Part shown: positions 34,630 through 45,844 of the stretch, piece after piece | Layout: every line of letters begins with the position of its first letter | How positions within the stretch are numbered: the stretch's first letter is position 1 | Source of the DNA: Grammothele lineata | Taxonomy: Eukaryota > Basidiomycota > Agaricomycetes > Polyporales > Polyporaceae | Assembly: GCA_002150815.3 (NCBI GenBank) | Contig: NDFF03000040.1 | Location: 372,001 to 436,000 of the forward strand | Length of the DNA stretch: 64,000 bases | Reading direction: 5' to 3' | The notes under the pieces: generated by a model | Seen by the model: the letters and a program-made list of their open reading frames with translations, nothing else | Databases searched by the model: none | What the model was told of the DNA's origin: nothing | Made by a program: the position numbers and the translations under genes

Positions 34630-35465
34630 TTACCAAATGTATGGGAGCATCCTGTACGGGGTCTTCTGTGTATACGCATCCCACTCCTCTCCAAACTCCC
34701 TATGCAACATTTCTTCCTCCTTCATGACCCTAAATGGTACCACTACTAGCATCAGCACAAGCCAATAGCCCGTTAAGCCCCACGCGACGGTCCTCATTGG
34801 GCCCGACCACCTGACGCCGCCCGGTATCTGTGCAAGATACGATCCCCGACTGTGAAGCAGCGCAAGAGCGTTGCCTAAGAAGACAATTGCAGCGCCTGTG
34901 TAGGATGGATGGCGGATGAGAGCGTATGGCCCCGTAGTGATGAGCCTGTGGTCTTGTCTCAGGGATACCCGCACGGTGAAGAATAAGCCGAGCTCCCTGA
35001 AGGCCCTCAGGCGGAGTACAGCGCCGATGATGGTCATTGCGCCTCCCACAATGAAGGACGGCGTGATGTAGAGGGGCATTGCACATCCGCCGGGCGCAAA
35101 CATGGCCAGGATGACGTCGGGCAGAGCCGACTCGGAGGGAAACGTCTGTGCGAGGATGGTAGCCGCCTCTGCGGCAGCGAGGCCAGCGTGCAAGCCCTAG
35201 TAGCATGGCCATCGATAAGTCTCGTTATAACCTTGCCACCAGATGTTGCACGCGTACCACGGTAGTTCTAGAACAAAGTCTCAGCTGGACCGTTACAGTG
35301 CGTGTGAGAGGATCGGGGAGCACGACTTTGTGTTTTTTGGGCGGGTGGGCGACCATGGTTGGTGCCCCCAGCGCCTGATAGCCCAATATGCCACTGGCTA
35401 TGTAGGAGGACAGGGACCTTGAGCAGTGGGGTGTACATGACAGGAATGTCCAAAGGCAGGGTCAT
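34630..35465 (-). CDS. Isoprenylcysteine carboxyl methyltransferase (ICMT)-like membrane methyltransferase
   Basis: Polytopic ER-type methyltransferase that would methylate the C-terminal prenylated Cys of CaaX proteins. The main exon (35190 to 34630) has TMs MPLYITPSFIVGGAMTIIG and AIVFLGNALALL, then the cofactor-site signatures RLITTGPYALIRHPSYTGA and HREFGEEWDAYTQKTPYRML, ending PYIW with TAA at 34630-34632. These RHPxYxG and EExW...TPYRMLP blocks define the ICMT/PEMT fold. The 5' part is less sure: the ATG at 35463-35465 starts MTLPLDIPVMYTPLLK, a plausible first TM, but one or two short introns between 35420 and 35195 are needed and their borders are uncertain. About 220 residues expected. 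Fungi often have several such homologues, so true ICMT activity is not proven. Confidence 0.8.
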
Positions 35466-36195
35466 TGTGGGGGTCGAACGTTAAGCAGGAGTCCGTCTGG
35501 CGTCAGCGGTCGATACTTTTCAGGCATTGGGCAATGGAATAAGCAGCTTTTTGTAGCACCTGCTGTCACTTGGCAACTTGACGGTACTGCCCATGGGACG
35601 CGATCTCGTGCTCAACAGTGTTCGTTATCAGGATTGGAGTTGCCATTTATGTACCTCTCTTGATTTGAACTAGTAATGTTGTACTTCGAACACCATTGTC
35701 AACTTGCCTAATCCGGTCTACACTGAGTTTGCCAACAGATACTCAGGCCAGTTCGGAACGAATTTCGAACAATAAGATGAGAGCTAAGCCGCCTCGCTAT
35801 GAAAAATGGTCCTGCTCGTGTACCGAATCTTGATCAGAGTCGGCGTACTATCAACCGCGCTTTGGGGGCTCAGCCGGCCAGGACTCCAATCAACATTTAG
35901 CAAGGCTACCACTACTACGGGGATTCAGATACAAGGCCATCAACAACTCATAACTTTCTAGGACATTATACATACGCCGATCGCTGTCGTCATCAAAGGA
36001 GAGTATACACGTAATAGTTCATGATAATAAAACAGCGTATGGGATCCGCAAACGGGCCGAGCCGACCGAGAATGGTCGGTTGACCACACCGGAGACGCAG
36101 ACGCGTCGTGATTGATATTCTGTATGCTGCTGCAAGACTACACGACGCAGGAATGGATGGTAAGGAGAGGGAGGAGCAACGCAACTATATACCCT
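35466..36195. other. intergenic, no gene seen
   Basis: 730 bp between importin alpha (stop) and the ICMT-like gene (start), both minus, so it carries the ICMT-like promoter. More AT-rich than its surroundings. No coding, repeat or RNA signal recognised. Confidence 0.45.
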
Positions 36196-38079
36196 TCACT
36201 GCCCGAAACTGAAACCACCAGGAGGGGGGGCTGCACCCTCGGGGTTGAACTAGAAATAGTGTGAATAACTTGGCAATCGATGTGAGAATGGATAACTAAC
36301 CTGGAATGCACCCCCGGTAGTGTCAACGGCTGCGCTGTCGTCGTCATCTGGGAAGTACTTGTCCATGATATTGAACGCCTTTTTATAGATCTCGAGGTTG
36401 TCATGCTGCTGGAGGTTGTGGATAGTGTGCATGCCGCCCGCCTCCTCGACGTAGTTCGCGTATTGGTTGACTGAACCGGGGCCAGCGGCAGCTTTGTCCA
36501 TCTCACCAACCTTGAGGATGTTGTCGAGACCATCGAGTGCGACCTGGATGATCTTGTTGTCCATCATCTCCAGGAGGTTACAGAGCGGCTTGATGCAACC
36601 CTGAGACACAAGATAGCGGATTTGCGAAGGTTCCTGAAGACCGCCAGAGGTCGCGTTGGAGATGGCCCAGCACGCCTCCTTCTTGGTCTTGAAGTCAGCG
36701 TTTTGGAGGATGTTGATAAGAGGGGGAACGATGTTCGCATCGATGACGGCCTGGATCTGTTGTGGGGAACCCGCAGTGATGTTGGAGATAGTCCAACAAG
36801 CCTCCTTGCGGATACCATCCTTGGGAGAAGAAAGAAGAGACAAGAGGGCGGGGAGAGCGCCCGAAGTGATGACCACCTGTGTCTGGAGGTCGTCCCCAGT
36901 GACGATGTTGCCAACCGATCGGAGCGCCGGCGTTTGGACTGATGTCGACGGGTGCATGAGGAGGTCGACTAGACGTCTGCAGACGCCGGACTCGATGACA
37001 GCTTGTATCTTGTCGTTGGAACCATCAGATAGATACGAAATCGCCCAGCATGCGTCGATGAGAATCTCATCGTCAAGCGAGTAGATGAGCTTGGTTAGAA
37101 CGGGGAGGGCAGGGGAAATCTAACGGGTACGCTCTGCGTGAGGACAAGAAGCGTTTGATGCTGCGGCAGAACATACCAAATCCCAATCGGGCTGGGGTGA
37201 CTTGCCTCGGCAGAAGTTGCTGAGGGTCCAGGTGGCATTGCGGAGCATGCTAAGCTTGTTGTTCTCGCTGAGGAGATTGAGCAGTGGCCGGAGAGCACCT
37301 TGCTGGAGCACGTAGTCACGGCACGCTGGACTGTCCCCAGCGATGTTGCCCAACGCCCAGACAGCCTGCTCGCGTACATCGGGGACCGGAGAAGACAGAA
37401 GCTTAATGAACTCAGGAACGGCCTGCGCGTTAATGACAACCTGAGTGTGGTCGGCTGTACCGGACGCGATGTTGGTCAAAGCCCAGGCGGCCTCGAACTA
37501 AGGAAGATTTGTTAGTCAAAACGTCGTTTGGACGCGAAGACGAAGGCATTGATATACCTGCAGCATCGCGTGGTCTCCCCTCAAGAATTCGACGAAGCGG
37601 GGGACGACGCCACACTCGATGACGCGCTCGATCGGAGGGTTCTTTTCTTTTGAAAGCAGCTTGCGGAACTTGGTGGTCGCGTCGAGCTGACGATCGGGGT
37701 CATCGGAAAACACGCCTGCGATCATGTCCTCTGCGAGCTACAGCGTACCATGAGCACGCCTCAGACGATGGACCAGAACGTGATAAGGCGTACCGGAGAC
37801 TCCCAGCTGCCCACACCACTCTCGTCGTCCGAGTCGGGACCCGTGCTAGGAAGAAAGTTGCGCCTCTTGGAAATATTCTCCTCCCTCTTTTGTCGACGAA
37901 TCTCGACCTGCTGCTCCTCGCGACGGCGACGAAGCTCGTCCTGCTTCAAGCCGCCCTTGCTCTTATACTCTGGGTAAGGCATGCTAGTTAGTCGCGATCG
38001 CGAAGCGCATCAAGACGACGACGCGTCAGAGGTAGCGGAGACACGCACCATTCCTGCGGTTCGCCGTGCGGGACTCCAT
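36196..38079 (-). CDS. SRP1: Importin subunit alpha (karyopherin alpha, Srp1)
   Basis: Adaptor that binds classical NLSs and hands cargo to importin beta. ATG at 38077-38079. The first exon reads [10 protein letters not shown] and joins [39 protein letters not shown], the autoinhibitory IBB domain. ARM repeats fill the rest: [149 protein letters not shown]; the W..N ladder that contacts NLSs is intact. The end is [16 protein letters not shown] at 36196-36198, after a 50-nt intron. About 530 residues, usual length. Confidence 0.95.
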
Positions 38080-38333
38080 GATGGTGGGTGTCGTAGATGA
38101 AGGCGTATTCTGGTCGAAAGCAAGGAGTCCTCGACGCGCAAGGGCACTCCAAATCTAGCTAAAGATCGTGACGCGCGTGGCTCAGTCACAGTCACGCGCC
38201 TTTTGACTCGAAACCCCACAATAATGTCTTTGTAGTACGGGTTCTTTTGTCTCAGTACATGCACGAGGCGACAAAACGTAGTAAACACGCCCCCCCCAGT
38301 GTACCATCTGAATCGCAGACGCCTTGTTGCCCT

Positions 38334-39489
38334 TTACCCCATCACACGCGTCGGGCGGCCGTCGAGGAAAGCGGCGATGTTCTCGACTGTGTCACCCCAG
38401 AACGCCTGCAGTCACAGCGGCATCATCAGCAATCTGTGTCGTCATCTGATAATCTGCAAGTTCGCAAGCACTAGACAGTGCACTCGCAGCTCTGGGGAAG
38501 AACACCCGACGTACCTCGTAGTTGGAATCGCTCACATAGCCGGTGTGCGGACTGAGCGTCACGTTATCAAGCTTCCTGAGAGGGTGGTCGAGCGGGAGTG
38601 GCTCCTCGTCGAATACGTCCAGCCCGGCCCCCGCGATCTTCTTCTCCTTCAGCACCTTGATTAGAGCAGGTTCGTCCACGAGCGGTCCGCGCGATGTATT
38701 GATGAAGAATGCAGTAGGCTTCATGAGGCCTAGATCGGCCGCGGAGATCATGCGATAAGTCTGTTCAGACAGGACCATATGTATCGACACGATGTCGCTG
38801 CGTTTCATGAGCTCTTCCTTGCTCGAGACGTATTCCGCCCCTGCCCTCTCCGCGCGCTCTGGCGTCAAGTTCGGCGACCACGCAATGACCTGCATCCCGA
38901 ATACCTTCGCAATCTGGTGACGTAGACATTAGGATTCGGGGTGCCCGACTATCCACAATCGACTACCGGATAGACAACCACCACGTACCTTCCCCGTTAA
39001 AGCGCCCAACCTACCGGCTCCAACTAACCCAAGAACCTTTCCTGACAGGCCCATGGGTACGGTGGTTTGCCATGGCACGGCACTGGCTTTGACACGAGCG
39101 TCCTCTATGGCGATATAACGCACCGTGGCGAGGAGGAGCGCCCATATGTGCTCCAGCGTTGAGTTGCCTTTGCCTCCAGTTCCAGATACGACGACGCCTT
39201 TCGTCTTGGCATAAGCCACATCAATGCCTCTATTGTAGGGCCCGGTGGTGGCAATGAGCCGCAGGTTCGGCAGGCGGTCTAGCAGAGATGCCGTGAACTT
39301 CGTGCGCTCTCTCATCGCGCAGATGATTGAGTAAGGCTCCAGCCTCTGTACGAGGATGCTCTCGTCGGCGGTCGTATCCGGGAAGCTGTCGATGGCGAGA
39401 CGGTCTTTTATGTGGGCCCAATCCGCGAATTTGAAAGCGACGTTCTGATAATCGTCGAGGATCGCAACGCGAACGCGTTCAGTGGACAT
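38334..39489 (-). CDS. D-isomer-specific 2-hydroxyacid dehydrogenase
   Basis: NAD(P)-dependent oxidoreductase of about 330 residues. ATG at 39487-39489 (MSTERVRVAILDDYQNVAF). Blocks in order: N-terminal catalytic domain with LPNLRLIATTGPYNRGIDV; nucleotide-binding GLVGAGRLGALTGK|IAKVFGMQVIAWSPN; the catalytic Arg in FINTSRGPLVDE, Glu in AGLDVFDEEPLPLDHP, and His in LSPHTGYVSD, so the triad is complete. The last exon is AFWGDTVENIAAFLDGRPTRVMG, TAA at 38334-38336. The loop ATTGPYNRGIDV resembles the substrate loop of phosphoglycerate dehydrogenase-like enzymes, where GxxN binds the carboxylate, but there is no ACT domain, so serine synthesis is not implied. Fungi have many paralogues and the substrate cannot be read from sequence. 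Confidence 0.88.
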
Positions 39490-39791
39490 GGCTGTGGAAG
39501 CGAGTCTGTCGGTTGGGGGACGGTGTGCAGGGGCTGCGGGGGGCTTGGTCCCATGAGCGACAGTGTTGTAAGGAAATAGGTTGGTTCCCCGACTATTATC
39601 GGAACGGCCCGATGATCTCCGAGCATTTATCCACACGGGACGTCATATCAGTGAGGGCACAGATGGCGACATTCACACTTCTTTAGATCCTGCGAAATAC
39701 TGAACCTTATGCCAGCGAGAATGAGCACACACAGAATGGATATTGTAAGGGAATTGAAGAAGTCCAAGGTATGATTACATGCGATTGCCTT
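39490..39791. other. intergenic between Rpn2 and the dehydrogenase
   Basis: 302 bp holding the dehydrogenase promoter and the Rpn2 3' UTR; both genes are on minus. Nothing else recognised. Confidence 0.4.
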
Positions 39792-42700
39792 CTACGTATC
39801 GTTATCGAAGGGGTACTATACGCACCTTGGTTAGTAATATCGAACAGGATATTGACACGAATGCGTACCTCGAACGCCTCGGGAGGATCAGCTTCCGCTG
39901 CGCTCTCATCCAGTGCGATGTGGCGCCCGGGTGTCGTGGGAGGAGGGTTTTGGGGCGCGCCGCCCCCCGGGGCGGGTTGAGCGACAGGCTGCGTCTCGAA
40001 CTCGATGTACTCTGCCTCCTCCTCCGGGCGGGTATCAGCCATGATCAAAATACCACCACCACCTGCATACCGCTCCGTCATAGTAGCGACCGACGCGGGA
40101 TTCTTCGGCGTTTTCGAGGGCGGTGGGCGGGTCGAGACGACCCGGACAGGCTGGTAGCGATTATCCTGAGAGAAACTGATGTAGGCGATTTGCGCGGGTG
40201 TGACACGGGCGAAGTTAGACAGCCTTTCAGACGCAGGTTCTGACTTTCGGGACTTTGGCGGCCCCTCAGCCAGGGAGATAGGGGAGACGTCGCCGTGTCG
40301 CGACGTTGAATTGTCAGCACCCTTCATCTCAACATCGCTATCTTTCTTCTCATCCTGTAAGCGTGGCAATGAATCTTCATGGCCGAACATTCACGATACA
40401 CGACTTACCGTCGGGATACTTTCACCCTGCTCAGCAGCCTTCCTCTTTTCACGTGCCTTGGCTTTGGCTGTCGTTGAGAGGACAGCGGTAGCGACTTTGG
40501 CCACAGCCTCCTTCTTTGGCGGCTTAGTTGCGGAAGGGTATGCAAACAAACTCGGCTTCGCGTTTGAGGTGAAGTCGAATTTGGGCGCCTAGCAGATCAT
40601 GATTAGCTGCCTTCCCCCGGAAATCGAGCGAGTAGGACACAAGCCTTGAGGTTCTCATCAAGGCCAATGACGCCGGTCGGCTCAAACGCGAGACAAGCGC
40701 AATGCGCGAGAGGATACCAATACCAGAACTGGCAGAAGAGAACCATGCCCACGATTGCTGCCGTATTACGGCTCCCAGCACGGCTCTGTAGACTGATAGT
40801 GACATTGCGGCCGCCCGCGTCGATGAGTCCCTGGCCGAGAGCTGCACCGAAACGCGCCATCGGGTCGTCATGCTTGTCCGAAACGATTTTCGCATACAGG
40901 GCCCGTGTGGACGCGAGCGAGGGGGATGAGGCTTCCGATTGTTCGACCAAAATCATTCCAAGGGCGATCAGGGCTCCCTGACGGACGAAGTCAACACTGT
41001 CGCGAGTCATCGGCTCGAGGATATCCACGGCGTCCTGCAAGTGACTATGAGGTCATGTAATGGAACGCCAAGCACTCAACTGGTCGCATACCTGGAGACC
41101 GGTTCCCGCACAAGCGATACCAAGGGCCAGTGTCGCGCCACAACGAACGTGAGGGTTGTAACTCTCCGACAACAGTTGCACAATTCTGGGCACTTGCGCA
41201 GGATTCTTGAACAGGAGGAAGGCGAGACTCGTCACAGCCGCCCTACGAACATCATCTGACGTATCCGATACAGCGACGTGCAACAGCTGACGGATAGCTG
41301 AGTTATTCGAAGTTCCGGCGTAGGCGAGCGCCAACGTGTAAACACCGCCATAGCGGAGGATAGGGTCCTAGATACCAGCTATTATTGCTATGATGAATGC
41401 AGCCAACACAATATACTCGTACCTTCTCCGCCATGAGTAGCTTGACCATCTCGTCGGCTTCCTCCTGCCGGCCATAGAAGATTAAAGCAAGGCCAATCGC
41501 AAGGCCTCGAATGATTTTCTCGTGTTGTGTTTCTCTCGCGTACTGGAGCATCTCGTCGGCACTCGTGGCGTCCGCGGTACCAAGCATGATGAGGCCCATG
41601 GCATATCCAGCAGCCTCGCCGGCAACTGCGGAATCGGAGAACAGCGTCTGCTTCAAGTCGTCATACGCCTCCGCGCTCTTGCCGCCCATGCCAGCCACCC
41701 CGAGACCTAACGCGGCGCCGTGCTGGACAACCTCACTTGCTGAGCTCTTCAAGAGGGTACGGAGGTAGTTCTCAACCTCCTGGCCACTCCCACAGCCTGC
41801 ATTGACCAACCCAAGCGCGTACAATGCACCGCCCTCTGAATAAGCGGCACTGCCGATACTGCTCTCTGCTCCTTGCGCGGGCAGGTAGGGCCCAAGGATG
41901 TTCATGCTCTCCTGGAAATGACCTTTGTGGATGACACCGATTGCGGCAGCCGCGGAGAACTTCGACCAGTTGTTCGCGAGCGCAAGCCATTCAAGGTTCT
42001 CCCGGAGGAAGACATCGGAGGTTGTACCGGCATGCATGAAAGCGTTCTGGAGTGTGAGAGCCGTGTGATAGATGGAAGACCGGGGTTCGAGGGCATCCTT
42101 GGTGTTCTTGAGAATCAATAGGTCGACCTTATTATTTCTCTTGAGGAACTCGAGATACAACTTGATGGATTCTTGGCCTAGGAGAATTTTGCGCAGCTGG
42201 TCGTAAATGGGCTTTGTTTCCTGTGGGCATCGTCAGAATCCGGTCCCTTCAACGCGGTGCGCCTTGCTCACCTCGCTACCCTCGGGAAGGTCATTCCTGA
42301 TAGCTTCAAGGAAGTCTTGGCCGCCACCCTCGACGAGGTCAAACGCAAATTGGTACGCCAACAGCTTTTGACGGGGGACCAGAGAGTTCAGGAAATTGAT
42401 GGTCATGTCGGGAGAGTTGAGTGTTACGAGGATACGGGTGAGCGCGTACACATGCACCGATCTCGCATCCCCAGCCGGTGTGGGGAAGAGAGGGAAGAGG
42501 AACTTGAGCACCTCGTCGCGGTACGCAAGCGGGAATGCAGTGTCGAGTACGGCTTCCATGGCATAGGATAGCAGGGCGGTATCCTCCGTGTGCTGGTAGA
42601 TAGACTTGATAATATCTAGTCTTCGCGATTCGAGAGCGATTCCGATGGCCTAAATGCACAAACGCTTAGAACAAGGCGTGCAGAGACCACAATTCCGGGA

Positions 42701-43275
42701 GGACACACCTGTCTGTACTCGCCATCCTCTACGCACTTGTGGAAAATGCCTTCAATAATACCTTGAAGTCTGGGGTCGATCTTGCCCTCGGTCTGCTCGG
42801 AAGTCCTGCTTTGGATGTAGCGGTCGATGGCTTTGGCTATAACTCTATCAGCACGCGCAATGGGCCACAGGACACCAAAATTAACTCACAGACCACCGTC
42901 TCGACATACTCCTCCACTCCAGAAGTACGACTGTCGGCTACGAACGCGCTTCCTGCACCTAGGGCAAAGGAAAGCGCCTCATCGTATTCACCGAGGTAGT
43001 AGTAGACTTTGCTCGCGAGGAGCGCGGCGGAGTTGCGCGCCTCCTGTGGAAGACCTTCCCCTTCGTATAAGGATTCACTGACGGAGTGGCGCGTGAGCTA
43101 GATATGTGGACACAGGATTGAAGTCATACATGAGTGCAATGTGCTCCGAAATCTCAGCCCAGAACTGAGGCACAAGCTGGTTGAGGGACTTCAGCGCATA
43201 CTGCTTGAGGAGGGGTTCTGGATCGGAGAGTAGTGCGAGCGCACCGGCTGCGGAGGACTGGGAGGGAGCACCCAT
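39792..43275 (-). CDS. RPN2: 26S proteasome regulatory subunit Rpn2 (PSMD1)
   Basis: Large base subunit of the 19S particle, about 990 residues. ATG at 43273-43275 ([25 protein letters not shown]). PC (proteasome/cyclosome) repeats form the toroid: [161 protein letters not shown]. The C-terminal region has an acidic/Lys linker, then [25 protein letters not shown]. The final small exon reads EYPFDNDT with TAG at 39792-39794. I place it by an intron GTACGC...GTATAG because AFEYPFDND is how fungal Rpn2 proteins end; the unspliced frame gives an unrelated tail. Head-to-head with Cox6a, 249 bp apart. Confidence 0.95.
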
Positions 43276-43524
43276 GGTCGAAGGGAGGAAAGCGGAAGAG
43301 TGCGTAAGTCCGTCCGCGACGCGTCTCGTCTATGCGCACCGGGACGCGTCAGCGGACGCACTCGAGCGCTTCCTGTAAATGAGCGTCTATCTATTGCCCG
43401 AAGCGGTCTTGATTGTGTAAGCATGCGTCGCGTCCGTTCCCGACGCCGCCTCGCCTGGCCCCGCCGCCCAAAGTCGTGACAAGCCGTGTCTCCTGCTTTC
43501 GTCCTATCCATCACCATCCTCATC
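43276..43524. promoter_or_regulatory. shared divergent promoter, RPN2 and COX6A/COX13
   Basis: 249 bp between divergent start codons, so both promoters lie here. I looked for a GGTGGCAAA-type Rpn4 site known from yeast and did not see one. Confidence 0.45.
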
Positions 43525-44185
43525 ATGTCCTTCGTCCTCCGCCGCGCTGCGCTACGTGCAGCTCCTCGTACTCGTGGCTTTGCCACCTCCACCGTTGGTC
43601 AGTCGTACCGTGAGCAACAGGAGGCCATGGTTCACCACGCTGCTGGTACGTTCATTTTTGTTCCGGCTCCTCACGAGGGCGTCATTTACATGACACTCCC
43701 AATGTCGTAGAGACTACCGAGCTCTGGCGCAAGATTAGGTACGTTCGTTCAAATGTCATGCGTCTGACCAGTGCGGACACTAATCCAAGGATCCAGCTAC
43801 TTCGTTTGCATGCCTGCTAGTGCGTATCGGTATCACGTTGTGTGGCTTCTCTCTGTGCTGACAGTATGGCAGTTGCTGCCTGTGTCCTTTGGGTCCGCAA
43901 TGTTGAGGCCGAGCACGAGGCTCACCAGCATCACCTCATGGAGGAGAACGGCGGCAAGCTCCCTGAGCCTCCTGCGTACGAGTACCTGAACAGGCGCGGT
44001 GAGCCATATGTTCGAAATATCATCGGGACGTCCCATTAATGTGCACAATTAGCTGCTGGTCCATTCCCCTGGGGCATGAACACCCTCTTCTTCAACCCCA
44101 AAGTATGTATTATGCACCTGTGGAGTACGCTTACTCACGTATCGTTCAGGTTAACAAAGATATGGAAGCCAAGGATGACGAGTAG
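43525..44185 (+). CDS. COX13: Cytochrome c oxidase subunit 6A (Cox13), mitochondrial
   Basis: Nuclear-encoded subunit of respiratory complex IV. ATG 43525 (MSFVLRRAALRAAPRTRGFA) gives an Arg-rich presequence with TRGFATS as likely cleavage zone. The mature part reads YREQQEAMVHHAAETTELWRKIS, a TM (FVCMP...AVAACVLWVRNVEAE), HEAHQHHLMEENGGKLPEPPAYEYLNRR, AAGPFPWGMNTLFFNP and VNKDMEAKDDE with TAG at 44183-44185. The PAYEYLNRR...FPWG...LFFNP C-terminus is the Cox6a signature facing the intermembrane space. Five or six exons. About 135 residues. Confidence 0.92.
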
Positions 44186-44573
44186 AGTACCTGCGCCGTC
44201 TTTGTATCGCATAATTTAGCGGCCAATCCTTCGAACACTGGAATATGGGAGACCATTTTGGACACTGGTGTCCCTCATCGACTGAGCGGGTTCTGTATGA
44301 CACTGGTATGCTAAGGTCGTAATACCATGCAACTAATAGGCATCTCGTCCCAAAACCATCAAATCTGCTTGAAGCGTCTGGCTGTCCGGATTGCATTTGC
44401 TACATCGAGTATTGTACACTGCGACGGTCGATCACCGGTACTTTACTATTAAGAGTTATCGATAGTTCGAAAATTTGTGCCAAGTCTGAGCGAATGGTTC
44501 CGGCGACGGGGGAAAGGAAAGGAGGGCAGTGGTCTCTGACAGCATAAAAGGTGGGAATCATGAATAGTCTCGC
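44186..44573. other. convergent 3' intergenic, Cox6a and surface protein
   Basis: 388 bp between two converging stops. It should hold both 3' UTRs and polyadenylation signals. No gene seen. Confidence 0.4.
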
Positions 44574-45230
44574 TCAGAGCGCAGCCCAAACCCCGAACGT
44601 CATGCTCGCAAGGATCGTCAGCAAGCCGCTAAGGAGGGGTGCGGAGGGCGACCATGCGTGGAGGCCGACGGCAGCATTGCCAGTGCTAGTAGCACTAGCA
44701 AGTTCGCCCGTCGCAACGGTGAAAACAGAGCCCGCAATCGTCGTCACTTTCCCCGCCTCGCTCCCGGCCAGAGTGAGGGCGGAACCACCCGCAGAGGTAA
44801 GCAATGTTACGGCCGAGCCGCCTACGGCTGAACACAAACGTCGTAAATATCGAACGCTCGACGGCACTAGGAAAATAATGAACACTAACAAGTGACGACG
44901 GTCCCGAAGGAGCCGGCAGCAGACGTCGCATCTGTGAATATAGAACCGGCTGCGAGTATCACAAGCATGAGCTCATGTTCATCACGATTTCTGGGGCACA
45001 CTCGAGTACTCACCGGCCGAGGTAGCTTGGGTGAAGACGGAGCCGGCGTCAGATGTGAGCGAGTTGATGATGCCGCCCACTGGAATCACGAATGAGCACG
45101 AAGACTACTAGGATAGGGGGAAATTGAACACACAATCGCGCTTGTCGTTCTCGATAACGACGGCATTCACAGAGAGGAGGGCGAAGGCCGCGACGAGGCA
45201 GAACGCATAGGCGATGGACTTGGAGAACAT
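44574..45230 (-). CDS. Small secreted, probably GPI-anchored Ser/Thr/Ala-rich protein
   Basis: About 160 residues in four exons. The ATG at 45228-45230 starts MFSKSIAYAFCLVAAFALL, a clear signal peptide ending near VNA. The dibasic KRD follows, as in Kex2 sites. The mature part is low-complexity Gly/Ser/Thr/Ala (GGIINSLTSDAGSVFTQATS; SVGGSAVTLLTSAGGSALTL; TGELASATSTGNAAVG). The C-terminus is hydrophobic (LLSGLLTILASMTFGVWAAL, TGA at 44574-44576) and preceded by small residues, as a GPI-attachment signal is. A strong TATA box lies about 115 bp upstream. Such proteins are common in basidiomycete cell walls. I recognise no enzyme or hydrophobin Cys pattern; function unknown. Confidence 0.7.
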
Positions 45231-45844
45231 GGTTAGGTAGTGCAGGAAGGGGAGCGGATACGAAGGCGAAGACGAAGGCGAAGCGAAGGGGCAAATGCGA
45301 AAGGGGGCTGATAGGTGAGATGCATGGCCGGCGAAGGGGGCGATTATATACGCGGTCGGAGAGGAGCGAGCCTGTCTCTCAGCTTGGCCCCCAACCTCGG
45401 ACGCAGATCAGGAGTGCCATCGTCACCGGTACCGCACCGCCACCCGCTCCATCCCTCTGGCACAGAGGCGCCCGTACGAGATCTCCGGACCCAGTTCCGA
45501 GGCAAACGGCCAGGCCATCTTCCGGCCATCCGTGCTCGCCTTTACGTCTCGCTCGTCCACACAACGCATCGCGAAGACGATGCCGGAGCATGTTTCCACT
45601 CGCGCTGCCATCTCAGCGCACACAAAACCATCCTGCAGGATTCTTTTTCGTCGCTAAAGGAGGATGGAGCCCACATATTGAGGCGATGATCCGGTATACT
45701 GTGACCGCGCGTCCGCGCCGTTCCCAGCGTCCGGCGGGCCCGGTCGCTCCGAAACGCTCCCACTTCGCCGCTGCGCGCGGTGCCGTTCTCATCGCATCTC
45801 ATCGCACTCTCCCTCTCCCCCCTAGCCCCGACCCGCCTCGCAGC
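45231..45844. promoter_or_regulatory. divergent promoter region, surface protein and ribulose-phosphate 3-epimerase
   Basis: 614 bp between divergent start codons. A TATA box for the surface-protein gene is at 45344-45350. Overlapping open frames on both strands here are GC-rich shadows without family features. Confidence 0.5.
45344..45350 (-). promoter_or_regulatory. TATA box of the small surface-protein gene
   Basis: On minus the sequence reads TATATAAT, about 115 bp upstream of the ATG at 45230. Canonical TATA boxes are rare in this window, so this suggests a regulated or highly expressed gene (inference). Confidence 0.55.

Noticed and set aside
45315..45844. Long open frames on both strands upstream of the epimerase
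   Set aside because: Shadow frames in a divergent promoter; the TATA box of the neighbouring gene lies inside them.
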